DNA of 64,000 bases from Calditrichota bacterium (GTDB taxonomy: Bacteria; Zhuqueibacterota; Zhuqueibacteria; Thermofontimicrobiales; Thermofontimicrobiaceae). A model generated the notes under the pieces. It was not told where the DNA came from, ran no database searches, and saw only the letters and a program-made list of their open reading frames with translations. Position numbers and translations under genes: made by a program. The stretch spans positions 48,450 through 112,449 of the forward strand of contig JAADFU010000125.1 in NCBI GenBank assembly GCA_013152715.1, written 5' to 3'. How positions within the stretch are numbered: position 1 is the stretch's first letter; each line of letters begins with the position of its first letter. This document shows, piece by piece, positions 55,475 through 63,778 of the stretch.

Positions 55475-57775
55475 TTACCACCTTCTCGGCGTCTTTCTTC
55501 TCGGATCATTTTTCTCCATTTCCAGCAGCAAATAGCGACGGTACTCTTCTTTGGTCATGTTGGCGATATCTACTTCATCGCCGAGGCTATCCGGCGACGC
55601 TTTTGCCGTCTTGGCTAATTCGTCTGTCTTTGGTGCAATTTCGGTCGGCGACGCTTTAGTTTGCTGGCCGGTTTTCTTTGCTTTTTCTACCGCCGCGACT
55701 TTTTTTTGCACTCGTTTGGCATAAGTCGAATTCGGGTATTTTTCCACTAAAGACTGGTAAGCTTCAAACGCTCGATCCGGATTTTTTAAATCATTTTCGT
55801 AAATCCAGCCCATGGCAAAAAGCGACTTCGGCGCAAATTCCGACGTTGGGGATTGTTCTGAAATGTCAGAAAATGTCTTCAAGGCCGTTGGCAGATTGCG
55901 CTCGTCAACATACGCCTTTTCGGCAGTTAAATATTTCCGCTTGATTTTTTCTTCCGGATCGGGAATATTGATCGTTTTTGCCTGTTTGCGCGCCGCTTGG
56001 GCAAATTCATTGTCCGGAAATTCCGTAATGAGCCGCTGAAACATGGAATCGGCCAAAACTGTGTCTTGTTTGAAATTTTCTGCAATGTAACCTATTGAAT
56101 AAAGCGCTTTGGGAATGATGGTCTTCGATGTGTCGATTTTCAATATATCAAGATATTCCTTTAGCGCAGAATCAGGCTGATTAAATTCGAACAAATAAAT
56201 TTCAGCCAGCAGGACTTTGTCTTTGAGCATTTCCTCTTGAGGCGTTCCCAAGTTCCCTGTTTTGAGAACAATTTTTTGCTGTTTCTTTTTCTCTTCTTCT
56301 TCCCGCCGCAGCCGCTCCTGATCGTCGAAATTGTCGAATCGGTTTTTGCTGCGTCGTTGGGCGATTTCAATTTGTTTGAGAATGCGTTTCCGCAAATCAA
56401 TGTTTTCCTCGTCCTCGAAAGCGATACGAATGGAATCCGTCAAAATTGTGCGCGTGCTGTCGTCGAAGATTTTGAGACTATCCATGTCAAAATGCGTCGT
56501 ATCGGAGAACATGCTGTCGATATAACCAATAGAATATTTTTCCTGAGCCAGATCTATTTCCACGCTGTCCATTGATGCGGCAATTGAATCTCCGGCCGCT
56601 ATTCTCTTTATTTGTTGCTGAATATCGTCGCGCAGGGCAAGCAGTCGCTGAACGCTTTTGCTCATGGCGCGCGCTTCGTTGGCGTGGGAAGAACGAGGGT
56701 TCTCTTTGGGCGCTTTGTCAAAATTTTCCTTGGCAAATTCATATTCGCCCTCGCGTTCCAGATAAATTTTCCCCAGATAATAATAAGCGTCCGCCGCTTC
56801 CGTGCTTTTCGGATGTTTTTCAATTATGTCCTGGTACCAGAATTTGGCGTCTTCGTCTCTGCCCGCAAGGCGATGAGAATGGGCAATTTCCAGCCGACAA
56901 GCGGGCCAATAATCCTGGTTGGCGATATTATTCAATAACCGCTTAAAAATATCTATCGCGTCGTCGTACTTTTTAATCTTTTCGTAAGTCAGCCCCATTT
57001 TGAACATGGCGTCGTATTCAAAACGTTCGTCGGGGCTGTATTTCCGCGCCTGGCGATAGCTCTCAATCGCTTTCTCGTAATTTTTTAATTCAAAATAGCA
57101 TTCTCCCATCTCGAAATAGCTGCGGGCGCGAATGGCCTCGTCTTTGACGCGCTTAGCCGCCACTTCAAATTCACTAACAGCGCGCATGTAGTCTTTTTTG
57201 TTTTTAAAAAGTCCGCCTAACAAATAGCGAGCTTCATCGATGACGTTTCTGCGAACATTGCTATTAATTAATTCCTGCAATGTTGTTTGCGCGCTTTCAT
57301 AGTCCCGCTGCGCAATGAAAACTTTCGCCAGCCAGAGACGCGCTTCCGGCACAAAAGGACTGTCCGGAAAATTTTCGCTGAGTTCGTAAAACTTGCGCAC
57401 GGCTTTTGGGTAGTCCTGTTTTCGAAAAAAGCACTTCCCCAACAGAAACAGCGCATCATCGACATATTTACTTTTCGGATAAAGCTCCAGCACTTTGGAT
57501 GCTTTTTTGACGGCGTCGTCGTATTTTTTGATCTCTGCCGAGGAAAGCTGGTTTCTGCCAGGTCGGTTCTTGGCTCGCTGCGGCTGCTTTTTTTGCCTTT
57601 CTAATCGTTTTTCTCGTTCTTTTTCCGCCTCTTTGAAATACTGCTTGGCATTGAAAAAAGTGTTGTAATAGGCGCAGTCCGCCAAAACGATCAAACCAAC
57701 GATCAGCAAAATGAGTTGCACTCGACCGAGCCGGAAAAATATTTTCACGAATTTTAAATTTTTTATGCGCGCCAC
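55475..57775 (-). CDS. Large TPR lipoprotein
   Basis: A 766-residue lipoprotein: hydrophobic helix and lipobox LADC, then CAYYNTFFNAKQYFKEAEK, then a long array of tetratricopeptide repeats (residues about 75-360 and 500-690) split by a charged coiled-coil segment rich in Arg/Glu near 455-490. The opening CAYYNTFFNAK is typical of TPR lipoproteins of FCB bacteria, some related to SprE/PorW-like secretion or gliding factors, but the assignment is not firm. Start GTG. Between the sirtuin (27 bases) and pyrK (19 bases). Confidence 0.8.
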   Translation of the reverse strand: MARIKNLKFVKIFFRLGRVQLILLIVGLIVLADCAYYNTFFNAKQYFKEAEKEREKRLERQKKQPQRAKNRPGRNQLSSAEIKKYDDAVKKASKVLELYPKSKYVDDALFLLGKCFFRKQDYPKAVRKFYELSENFPDSPFVPEARLWLAKVFIAQRDYESAQTTLQELINSNVRRNVIDEARYLLGGLFKNKKDYMRAVSEFEVAAKRVKDEAIRARSYFEMGECYFELKNYEKAIESYRQARKYSPDERFEYDAMFKMGLTYEKIKKYDDAIDIFKRLLNNIANQDYWPACRLEIAHSHRLAGRDEDAKFWYQDIIEKHPKSTEAADAYYYLGKIYLEREGEYEFAKENFDKAPKENPRSSHANEARAMSKSVQRLLALRDDIQQQIKRIAAGDSIAASMDSVEIDLAQEKYSIGYIDSMFSDTTHFDMDSLKIFDDSTRTILTDSIRIAFEDEENIDLRKRILKQIEIAQRRSKNRFDNFDDQERLRREEEEKKKQQKIVLKTGNLGTPQEEMLKDKVLLAEIYLFEFNQPDSALKEYLDILKIDTSKTIIPKALYSIGYIAENFKQDTVLADSMFQRLITEFPDNEFAQAARKQAKTINIPDPEEKIKRKYLTAEKAYVDERNLPTALKTFSDISEQSPTSEFAPKSLFAMGWIYENDLKNPDRAFEAYQSLVEKYPNSTYAKRVQKKVAAVEKAKKTGQQTKASPTEIAPKTDELAKTAKASPDSLGDEVDIANMTKEEYRRYLLLEMEKNDPRRKTPRRW

Positions 57776-57802
57776 AATTTCACCAAAGAGATTTAATGGG
57801 AT

Positions 57803-58537
57803 TTATCCGCTGATTTTTTTGAGTAGTTCAGGCAAAATTTCCCCGGATTTGCCCATAATCGACTCATGAACATAGTTGGAAATAGCCGTCGGTTCGGGGT
57901 TGATTTCAACTACGAAAGCGCCGGATTTCAGAGCCTCTAATGGCAATGAAGCGGCGGGCTGCACCACCGCCGAAGTGCCCACAGTCAAAAAAACATCGCA
58001 GGAACGCGCAGCAGCGAATGCATTGCGCAGTTCCGCTTCGGGCAACATTTCGCCGAACCACACGACGTCAGGTCGAATCAGACCGCCGCAATCGCACCGC
58101 GGCAATTCGCCGACGCTGTCGAAAACAAGATCGTCCTCATCGTAGTATTTATTACAATCAACGCAGCGATTTCTCATTATGTTCCCGTGTAATTCGTAAA
58201 TTTTTCTGCTTCCGGCGCGACGATGCAAATTGTCCACATTCTGCGTGATCAAATGAAATTCCGGAAAGATATTCTCCATCTCTGCCAGCGCGTAATGTCC
58301 GGGATTCGGCTTGACGTCGCGAATGAGTTGTTTTCGAAAATTGTACCATTCCCAAACGAGTTTCGGATTGCGCATAAAAGCGTCGAAATTTGCCAATTCT
58401 TCGGGTCGGTACTTTTTCCACAAGCCTTCTTCGCCGCGAAATGTGGGTACGCCGCTTTCCGCAGAAACGCCAGCGCCAGTCAAAACCGCCACCGAGTTCG
58501 CCTTATTCAAACGATTCAAAAAATTCTCGGAAAACAT
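57803..58537 (-). CDS. cobB: Sir2-family NAD-dependent protein deacylase
   Basis: 244 residues with NAD motif GAGVSAESGVPTFRG, TQNVDNLHRRAGS, catalytic His in ELHGNI, and four zinc Cys (CVDCNKYY and CDCGG). Removes acetyl or other acyl groups from lysines. An ADP-ribosylating role is less likely. ATG with AGGAG. First gene of the run to cdsA. Confidence 0.94.
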   Translation of the reverse strand: MFSENFLNRLNKANSVAVLTGAGVSAESGVPTFRGEEGLWKKYRPEELANFDAFMRNPKLVWEWYNFRKQLIRDVKPNPGHYALAEMENIFPEFHLITQNVDNLHRRAGSRKIYELHGNIMRNRCVDCNKYYDEDDLVFDSVGELPRCDCGGLIRPDVVWFGEMLPEAELRNAFAAARSCDVFLTVGTSAVVQPAASLPLEALKSGAFVVEINPEPTAISNYVHESIMGKSGEILPELLKKISG

Positions 58538-58629
58538 ACGCTTCTCCTGTTAGTGGCACTTCGGAAAGATAGCATTAATTTGAGTAACAAGCAAGTTTTT
58601 TTCGACAAGATTGAGGAGGCGCAAACTGA

Positions 58630-58721
58630 AAAATCCCAAAACCAAAGCTCCAGACTCCAACCGCTGTTCCTTTTGGCCATTGGGTATTGTTTGTTATTTA
58701 GGATTCGGAATTTGGGATTTT
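58630..58721. repeat. Inverted-end intergenic repeat
   Basis: Perfect 11-bp arms AAAATCCCAAA (58630-58640) and TTTGGGATTTT (58711-58721) enclose 70 bases containing CCATTGGGTATTG and GGATTCGGAA. The words resemble dispersed intergenic repeats of many bacteria. It lies just past the pullulanase stop and may double as a terminator. Arms of this length can arise by chance in such a window. Confidence 0.4.
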
Positions 58722-58731
58722 CCTTTCGCAC

Positions 58732-60834
58732 TTATTCTTTCACCAACACCATTCCCGTCGTCGGCGCCAATTTAACATTTTTTTTCTCAATTTTACCCAA
58801 CGGCTCAATTCCCGCTTTTTTTCCATTCACCAAAATAATCCAATTTCCTTCAGGAATTGGAAAAGCAACGCGGTTTTTAGTATCTCCATTCATGAGAACA
58901 AGCAATTCAGCCGCATCACAAGACCGATTTTTCCTAATGCGAAAACCGAAAGCAAACTCATTTTTTTGAGCTAAAAAATGCACATTTTCGCGCGGCGTTT
59001 CCCTCAGCGCAGGGTACTTTTTTCGCAACTGAATCAAGCCGCGATAGTAATCGTAAAGCTCGCGATTGATTTCACGGTGGCGGTAATTGATCCAGTTGGT
59101 CGTGTTGTCTTTGTCGTAACTGTTGTGATCAATTTGCCCGACATGCGGGTCGGGCGCATCGGTCGGGGCAATGACCTTGCTGCGGGCAAATTCCTGTCCC
59201 TCGTGAATCATGACGGGCCCCTGGGAAACGAACAGAAACAGCGCGCCCAATTTGCTGATTTTTAGCTGCTTTTCCGTGAGTCGGACATGTTTTTCGAGAT
59301 CGATGATTTTTGTATTTTCAGCCACAGCTTTGGTCCCGATTCGAACGAAATCACCAAATGTATAATCATCGTGAGATTCCAGATAATTTACTGAATGTTC
59401 GGGAAGCTGAAATTGACCGCCATCTTTTACAGTGGAGCCTAAAATAAAGCGTTTCAGATGGTCCGGTTTGGTATCGCGCTCCCAATTGCCGAAAATGTAC
59501 CCCAAATTATCGGACGGATTTTGCCCTTTGACGCCGTTGCGGATTTTGTCATTCCAGGCAGCCCAGCCCAAACGCGAAAAATAATCCGGGGCGTAACCGT
59601 CTCCCCAAGGCTCGGCGATAATGTACACATTGGGATTGATTTTTTTTGCTTCAGCGATGATTTCCCGACAGGTCTGTTCATCGAGCAAATATGCCAGATC
59701 AAAACGAAATCCGTCGATATGATATTTCGTCATCCAATATTTGACGCTTTCGAGAATCAGGCGCCGCGCCATGGGGCGTTCGGTCATAAAATCATTGCCG
59801 CAGCCGCTTTTGGCAAGGAACTCGCCTTTTTCATTCAGGCGAAAATAATATTTTTTGTCAATGTATTTGAACGGATTAAAATCATATTCGGAACAGTGAT
59901 TGTAAACCACATCCATAAGCACGGCAATACCTTTTTTGTGCAGCGCCTTCACCATGTCTTTAAATTCGCGCACCTGCCTGCCGTCAGCGCCGCAATATTT
60001 GCCCGGTTCCATTGTGCCATCGGTAGCGTAATAAGACTCCGGAGCAAAAAAATAGGAAGTCATGTACCCCCAGTGATTTCGTGCGTAGGGATTCCAGGTG
60101 TTGTACACCGGCGCAGTTTTGTCCTTGTACGGCACTTCGATGTTGGCAAACTCCTGACACGGCAAAAGTTCCACCGCATTCACGCCCAAATCGAGCAAAT
60201 AATCCAGCCCGCCGGTTTTTCCCTCTTCGAGCAATCCCAAATAGGTCCCTGCTTTTTTGACGCCGGAACTCGGATGCGCAGTCATGTCGCGAACATGCAT
60301 TTCGTAAATCACTAAATCCTGAATGGGAGTCTTCACCCAAGTGTCGCCTTGCCAGTCGTAAGCAGTATCCAGAAGCAGCGTTTTCGCCGGATGATGGTAA
60401 TTATTTTTCGTGACCACAGCGCGCGAGTACGGGTCAGCGACAATCACTTCAGGATCGTACATATTGATTCCGTCGTCAGGCCCATCGAGACGATAGCCGT
60501 AATAGATATTTTTTCTTTCCCCTGAAAGCGAAATTTCCCACACGCCATTTGTGTCTTTTGTCATGGGAAATTCTTCGCCCTGTTCGTCGTCAAATTTTTT
60601 GAAAATAATTAGACTCACTTTCTCCGCATTGGGGGCGAAAACACGGAACACTGTGTTGCCGTTTTCGTAATTTGCGCCCATGGATTTTGTGGAAAAATAT
60701 TTGTTTTGTTCCGGGAAATAGTCGGGGTAGCGGGATTGGGCGACGACTGCCGTGAGTGTAAATATTAGCACAACACATAATGCCATCGCAATCGTTGCGG
60801 GAAAAAATTTGAAAAAGACAATATTGTAAATCAT
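58732..60834 (-). CDS. Secreted pullulanase/isoamylase-like GH13 enzyme
   Basis: 700 residues: signal peptide or anchor (about 10-32), CBM48-type domain (TVFRVFAPNAEKVSLIIF, about 55-155), and GH13 catalytic domain with the nucleophile Asp379 (GFRFDLAYL), acid/base Glu408 (IIAEPWGDG) and Asp489 (ESHDDYTF). YDVVYNH-like DVVYNHCSEYD and the EMHVRDMT opening place it with type I pullulanases that cut alpha-1,6 bonds of pullulan or amylopectin. No cellulose-type or S-layer domain. It is divergent from the AAA_14 ATPase gene and has no sugar transporter beside it. Confidence 0.92.
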   Translation of the reverse strand: MIYNIVFFKFFPATIAMALCVVLIFTLTAVVAQSRYPDYFPEQNKYFSTKSMGANYENGNTVFRVFAPNAEKVSLIIFKKFDDEQGEEFPMTKDTNGVWEISLSGERKNIYYGYRLDGPDDGINMYDPEVIVADPYSRAVVTKNNYHHPAKTLLLDTAYDWQGDTWVKTPIQDLVIYEMHVRDMTAHPSSGVKKAGTYLGLLEEGKTGGLDYLLDLGVNAVELLPCQEFANIEVPYKDKTAPVYNTWNPYARNHWGYMTSYFFAPESYYATDGTMEPGKYCGADGRQVREFKDMVKALHKKGIAVLMDVVYNHCSEYDFNPFKYIDKKYYFRLNEKGEFLAKSGCGNDFMTERPMARRLILESVKYWMTKYHIDGFRFDLAYLLDEQTCREIIAEAKKINPNVYIIAEPWGDGYAPDYFSRLGWAAWNDKIRNGVKGQNPSDNLGYIFGNWERDTKPDHLKRFILGSTVKDGGQFQLPEHSVNYLESHDDYTFGDFVRIGTKAVAENTKIIDLEKHVRLTEKQLKISKLGALFLFVSQGPVMIHEGQEFARSKVIAPTDAPDPHVGQIDHNSYDKDNTTNWINYRHREINRELYDYYRGLIQLRKKYPALRETPRENVHFLAQKNEFAFGFRIRKNRSCDAAELLVLMNGDTKNRVAFPIPEGNWIILVNGKKAGIEPLGKIEKKNVKLAPTTGMVLVKE

Positions 60835-60992
60835 TTTATCCTCCCAATAAAGTTAAACCGTGTACTATTGAATATAATATTTTTTTCTGAAATTTCCAAT
60901 AACGAAATAACGTGTTGTGTTTATATTTTTAGCTTTTGTATTTTCAAAGTTCGTTTCTATCTGTTAACTAAATCAAAAAAATAAAAAAAGTG

Positions 60993-61021
60993 TTGATTTT
61001 TTAGGTTCTATCGGTTATATT
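60993..61021 (+). promoter_or_regulatory. Promoter of the AAA_14 ATPase gene, inside an inverted repeat
   Basis: TTGATT (60993-60998), exactly 17 bases, then TATATT (61016-61021). The spacer is the left arm of the inverted repeat at 60996-61053. The predicted start of transcription is near 61028, close to the centre of symmetry. Confidence 0.6.
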
Positions 61022-61053
61022 CTATATAATTTGACCGATGAAACCTAAAAAAT
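60996..61053. promoter_or_regulatory. Operator-like inverted repeat over the AAA_14 promoter
   Basis: Two arms of 20 bases match in 18 positions: left 60996-61015 (ATTTTTTAGGTTctATCGGT) and right 61034-61053 (its reverse complement with two swapped bases in the middle). Arm centres are 38 bases apart. The left arm covers the -35 to -10 region and the right arm the early transcribed region, ending 13 bases before the ATG at 61067. This looks like paired sites for a dimeric regulator. The start of transcription lies between the arms, so the RNA would not form the hairpin. Confidence 0.7.
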
Positions 61054-61066
61054 AATAGGGATAGCA

Positions 61067-62398
61067 ATGAGTTACAATAATTTTTTCGATATTCTCGCTG
61101 ATTGGAACTATTGGGGCAATTTTAAAGCTGATTTGAAATCAAGGGATGATTACATCCGTCAAATCGAGTCAATTTTTTCCCAAAAAACAGCGCTGACACT
61201 TTTCGGCGTTCGGCGCGCCGGGAAATCATCGTTGTTTAATCTCTATTTGCAACAGCTATTTTCGCAAAAAAACCTTGATGTCAAGGAAAGCCTGATAATA
61301 AACCTTGAAGACCCCAGATTTCCGGCAAAGATTTCTACTCAGGAATTGCTGGAAATAATTGAGCTCTATCAAAAAAATCTTTCTCCCAAAAATCCTCTGA
61401 TTGTTTTAGATGAAGTTCAGAATGTAGATGGGTGGGAAAAAGTTGTAAGATATTTATTAGAGGCAAAAAAATTTCGGGTAATTGTTACCGGCTCATCTTC
61501 AAAATTATTAGGACAAGAAATTTCCACAACATTGACCGGCCGACATGTTGATGTTGAAATATTCCCCCTTAACTTCAAGGAAATCCTCAGATTTAAAAGT
61601 ATTGATTTTTCGTCAGATTTAGAAATTGTCAAAAACAAAATCGAAATTCAAAGGGCAGGCGACGGATATTTACAATGGGGCGGATTTCCGGAAATCGTTT
61701 TGTCTAATGGTGACGCGCGAAAACGAGAACTGCTGGTAAGATATTTTGATGATATTATTTTCAAAGACCTGGCAAAAAGATTTGACATTAAGCAGATTCA
61801 TAAATTAGAACAAATGTCGAATCTGTTAATTGCGAACATCGCAACGTTGCAATCCTTTAATAGTTTGAAAAAGAAATTAAATATTAGCCTTGATACCGTA
61901 GAGAGATTTGCCCGTTATTTTCAAATTGCTCGCATGTTCTATTTTTTGAAACAATATGATTATTCCATTGGCAGGCAAATTCGCTCGATACACAAAGTTT
62001 ATGTTTCAGACCTGGGGTTTTATCAAGCGAAAGGCTTTCGTTTTTCTGAAAATGTTGGGAGAATTGCTGAAAATGTGGTCGCGAATGAGTTATTCAAAAG
62101 ACGAGTTTGTGATCCGCGTTTAGAAATTTATTATTGGAAAGACAACCAGCAACGCGAAGTGGATTTTGTTGTGAAAAGCGGAGAGAAAGTCAAAGAGCTA
62201 ATTCAGGTTTGCTGGGACACATCAGATCCGCAGACGATGAAACGTGAAGTCAATAATTTGATCCGAGCCGGAGCGTATCTTGATTGTCAAAATTTAATTA
62301 TAGTTACGGGCAAAGAGAAAAAAGAACAAACTTTTCAAGTGAGAGGCGGCAGACATCAAATCAAGTTTATTCCGTTATGGGAGTGGATGTTACAATGA
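61067..62398 (+). CDS. AAA_14/DUF4143 ATPase
   Basis: 443 residues. N-terminal AAA_14 ATPase with Walker A GVRRAGKSS (Lys53) and Walker B PLIVLDEVQ (Asp115, Glu116) followed by VTGSSSKLLGQE (sensor region) and TGRHVDVEIFPLNFKEIL. C-terminal DUF4143 (about 210-400) contains GGFPEIVL, VSDLGFYQAKGF and NVVANELFKRR. Its end, YYWKDNQQREVDFVVK, has the Glu-Val-Asp spacing of a PD-(D/E)xK nuclease-like fold. Cellular role of the family is unknown; copies are numerous in many archaea and FCB bacteria. Transcribed from a promoter embedded in the inverted repeat. Confidence 0.88.
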   Translation: MSYNNFFDILADWNYWGNFKADLKSRDDYIRQIESIFSQKTALTLFGVRRAGKSSLFNLYLQQLFSQKNLDVKESLIINLEDPRFPAKISTQELLEIIELYQKNLSPKNPLIVLDEVQNVDGWEKVVRYLLEAKKFRVIVTGSSSKLLGQEISTTLTGRHVDVEIFPLNFKEILRFKSIDFSSDLEIVKNKIEIQRAGDGYLQWGGFPEIVLSNGDARKRELLVRYFDDIIFKDLAKRFDIKQIHKLEQMSNLLIANIATLQSFNSLKKKLNISLDTVERFARYFQIARMFYFLKQYDYSIGRQIRSIHKVYVSDLGFYQAKGFRFSENVGRIAENVVANELFKRRVCDPRLEIYYWKDNQQREVDFVVKSGEKVKELIQVCWDTSDPQTMKREVNNLIRAGAYLDCQNLIIVTGKEKKEQTFQVRGGRHQIKFIPLWEWMLQ

Positions 62399-62530
62399 GA
62401 AATTTTTTCCTTTAAACTTTTCATCCCCAAAGCGCCTTGATCATTTTTCTGCTTGCTTTTTTTCATAATTTTGCTAATTTATTGATTATCGGAATGATAC
62501 CATGAATTGAATTTAGCCATGTGAGGAAAG

Positions 62531-63070
62531 TTGTCTGCAAAAAGTCGCTTTTTTCTGATAATCTCGCTCTTTGCGCTGATTTTAATTGCCAGTTGTTCGC
62601 ACAAGCCGCCGCTGTTGTTCCAAAATCAGACGCCCAAAGAAGAGCCATTTCTGGACTATGATGCCTACACGCAGCAGGACATTTTGTTTGCGGAAAAAGA
62701 AAATAGCAGTGACGAACAGGTCAAACAAGTCATTTCAGCCCTGAATGCGATGGATTTTTCTGTGGACAGTTGTGTGGCTTCGGAAAATTATGTTTTCGTG
62801 CGCACGCCGTTCACGTTCAAAAATGACTATTTTCGCACTCCGAAACATCAATATTTGAAAATTTCCCTGCTCGTTGAAGTGCCGCGCAAATCCGGACTGG
62901 CGCTACAGATCAAATATGCCGTCTGCACCACCTGCGCCCGCTGCGAAGAGTGGTATTGCGATCAATTGCCGGCATGGGCAGAATCGGAAAAATACCGCAT
63001 TAGCGAGCAAATTCAGCGATTGATTTTTCATTTCAAAGAAAAGTTGAAATTCATTAAAAACGGTTCGTGA
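62531..63070 (+). CDS. Small lipoprotein of unknown function
   Basis: 179 residues with a signal peptide and lipobox LIASC. The mature part has a pair of motifs CTTCARCEEWYC near residues 142-153 that could bind metal or form disulfides. No family recognised. The likely start is TTG at 62531 with GAGGAAAG directly upstream, a tight spacing. It is followed 20 bases on by a small membrane protein gene, probably on one transcript. Confidence 0.62.
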   Translation: MSAKSRFFLIISLFALILIASCSHKPPLLFQNQTPKEEPFLDYDAYTQQDILFAEKENSSDEQVKQVISALNAMDFSVDSCVASENYVFVRTPFTFKNDYFRTPKHQYLKISLLVEVPRKSGLALQIKYAVCTTCARCEEWYCDQLPAWAESEKYRISEQIQRLIFHFKEKLKFIKNGS

Positions 63071-63090
63071 TTTCAAAACAAGGAGGTTTC

Positions 63091-63516
63091 ATGTCAACTC
63101 GAACCATCAAATCCTGGATCGGACTGAACGCTATCATCTGGTTTTGCAGCTTTGCTTTTCTGATTTTTTTTATGCTGATAAATTTTAGCGGCTCTACCGC
63201 AAACATGCCGCCCGGAGGACTGGAAAAAATCAACAAAATATTATTTGACATTTATCTGCCATTTTTAGGCATCGTGACCGGCTCACTGTTTTCGCTATCA
63301 GACAGCAAAAACCGAATGCCGCGAAACCAGTATTATCCGCTTTTTGTCACCGGGATGATCGTTTTCTTTAATTTATTCTTGATTGTCAGCGCCATCATTT
63401 TCGCAGCGACGCCCAGTTTTCAAGTCACAAATTTTTTGAATTCAATTCAGTCGTTTAGTCGTTACCTGTCATTTTTTCTGGCAGGGATTATTACGCATTT
63501 TCATCTTTTCTTTTGA
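63091..63516 (+). CDS. Small four-helix membrane protein
   Basis: About 141 residues with four hydrophobic segments (IIWFCSFAFLIFFMLINF, LPFLGIVTGSLFSL, LFVTGMIVFFNLFLIVSAII and YLSFFLAGIITHFHLFF). No known family. GGAGG stands 5 bases before the ATG at 63091. The longer frame from 63067 overlaps the upstream stop and uses a GTG. May work with the lipoprotein before it. Confidence 0.65.
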   Translation: MSTRTIKSWIGLNAIIWFCSFAFLIFFMLINFSGSTANMPPGGLEKINKILFDIYLPFLGIVTGSLFSLSDSKNRMPRNQYYPLFVTGMIVFFNLFLIVSAIIFAATPSFQVTNFLNSIQSFSRYLSFFLAGIITHFHLFF

Positions 63517-63540
63517 AATTTGGGATTCAGTAGAAAAGTT

Positions 63541-63672
63541 ATGATGACCAAACATGTGTGCATAATCGGAGATTCGCGTAAAATGCAAGAGGCACCAGAT
63601 TCATCTGCAGAAAAAATTTCAGAAGCTGGTTCAGGAACGGAAATTGCAAGAAGAACAAGATTAAGATTTTGA
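63541..63672 (+). pseudogene. Fragment of a DNA (cytosine-N4/adenine-N6) methyltransferase
   Basis: A frame of 43 codons begins MMTKHVCIIGDSRKMQEAPD, the usual N-terminus of type II N4/N6 DNA methyltransferases, where a GDSRxM block precedes TSPPY. After PDSS the sequence diverges, and TSPPY and the rest of the enzyme are absent. In the +1 frame, 63611-63664 reads KKFQKLVQERKLQEEQD and stops, which looks like a methyltransferase C-terminus. So the gene seems to have lost its middle, with a frameshift at the join. Confidence 0.6.
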
Positions 63673-63706
63673 ATAAGGAATTCAGAAGTCACTTGAAATT
63701 GAATCT

Positions 63707-63778
63707 GTGAAATTTTCCAAATATGCCGCGCAAATATTGAATTTCGCCAATCAAAACGCACCGGGCACGCGTCGTTGA
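63707..63778 (+). pseudogene. Fragment of an MjaII-like restriction endonuclease
   Basis: In one frame KFSKYAAQILNFANQNAPGT is read and a stop follows at once (63776-63778). KYAxxILNxANQNAxGTRP is the N-terminal block of MjaII-type type II restriction enzymes. Upstream codons in the same frame (GIQKSLEIESV) back to a stop at 63674-63676 also look coding but offer no ATG. Only about 35 residues remain. It directly follows the methyltransferase fragment, the usual order in such systems. A later frame DGFQIDIPDLIFEK near 63818-63860 could be the far end of the same enzyme. Confidence 0.6.

Noticed and set aside
60996..61053. Rho-independent terminator or RNA hairpin reading of the inverted repeat
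   Set aside because: The predicted transcript starts between the arms, so only one arm is transcribed from this promoter; a DNA operator fits better.
63501..63761. 86-codon minus-strand frame at the right end
   Set aside because: It runs antisense across the methyltransferase and endonuclease fragments on the plus strand, which give recognisable protein motifs.
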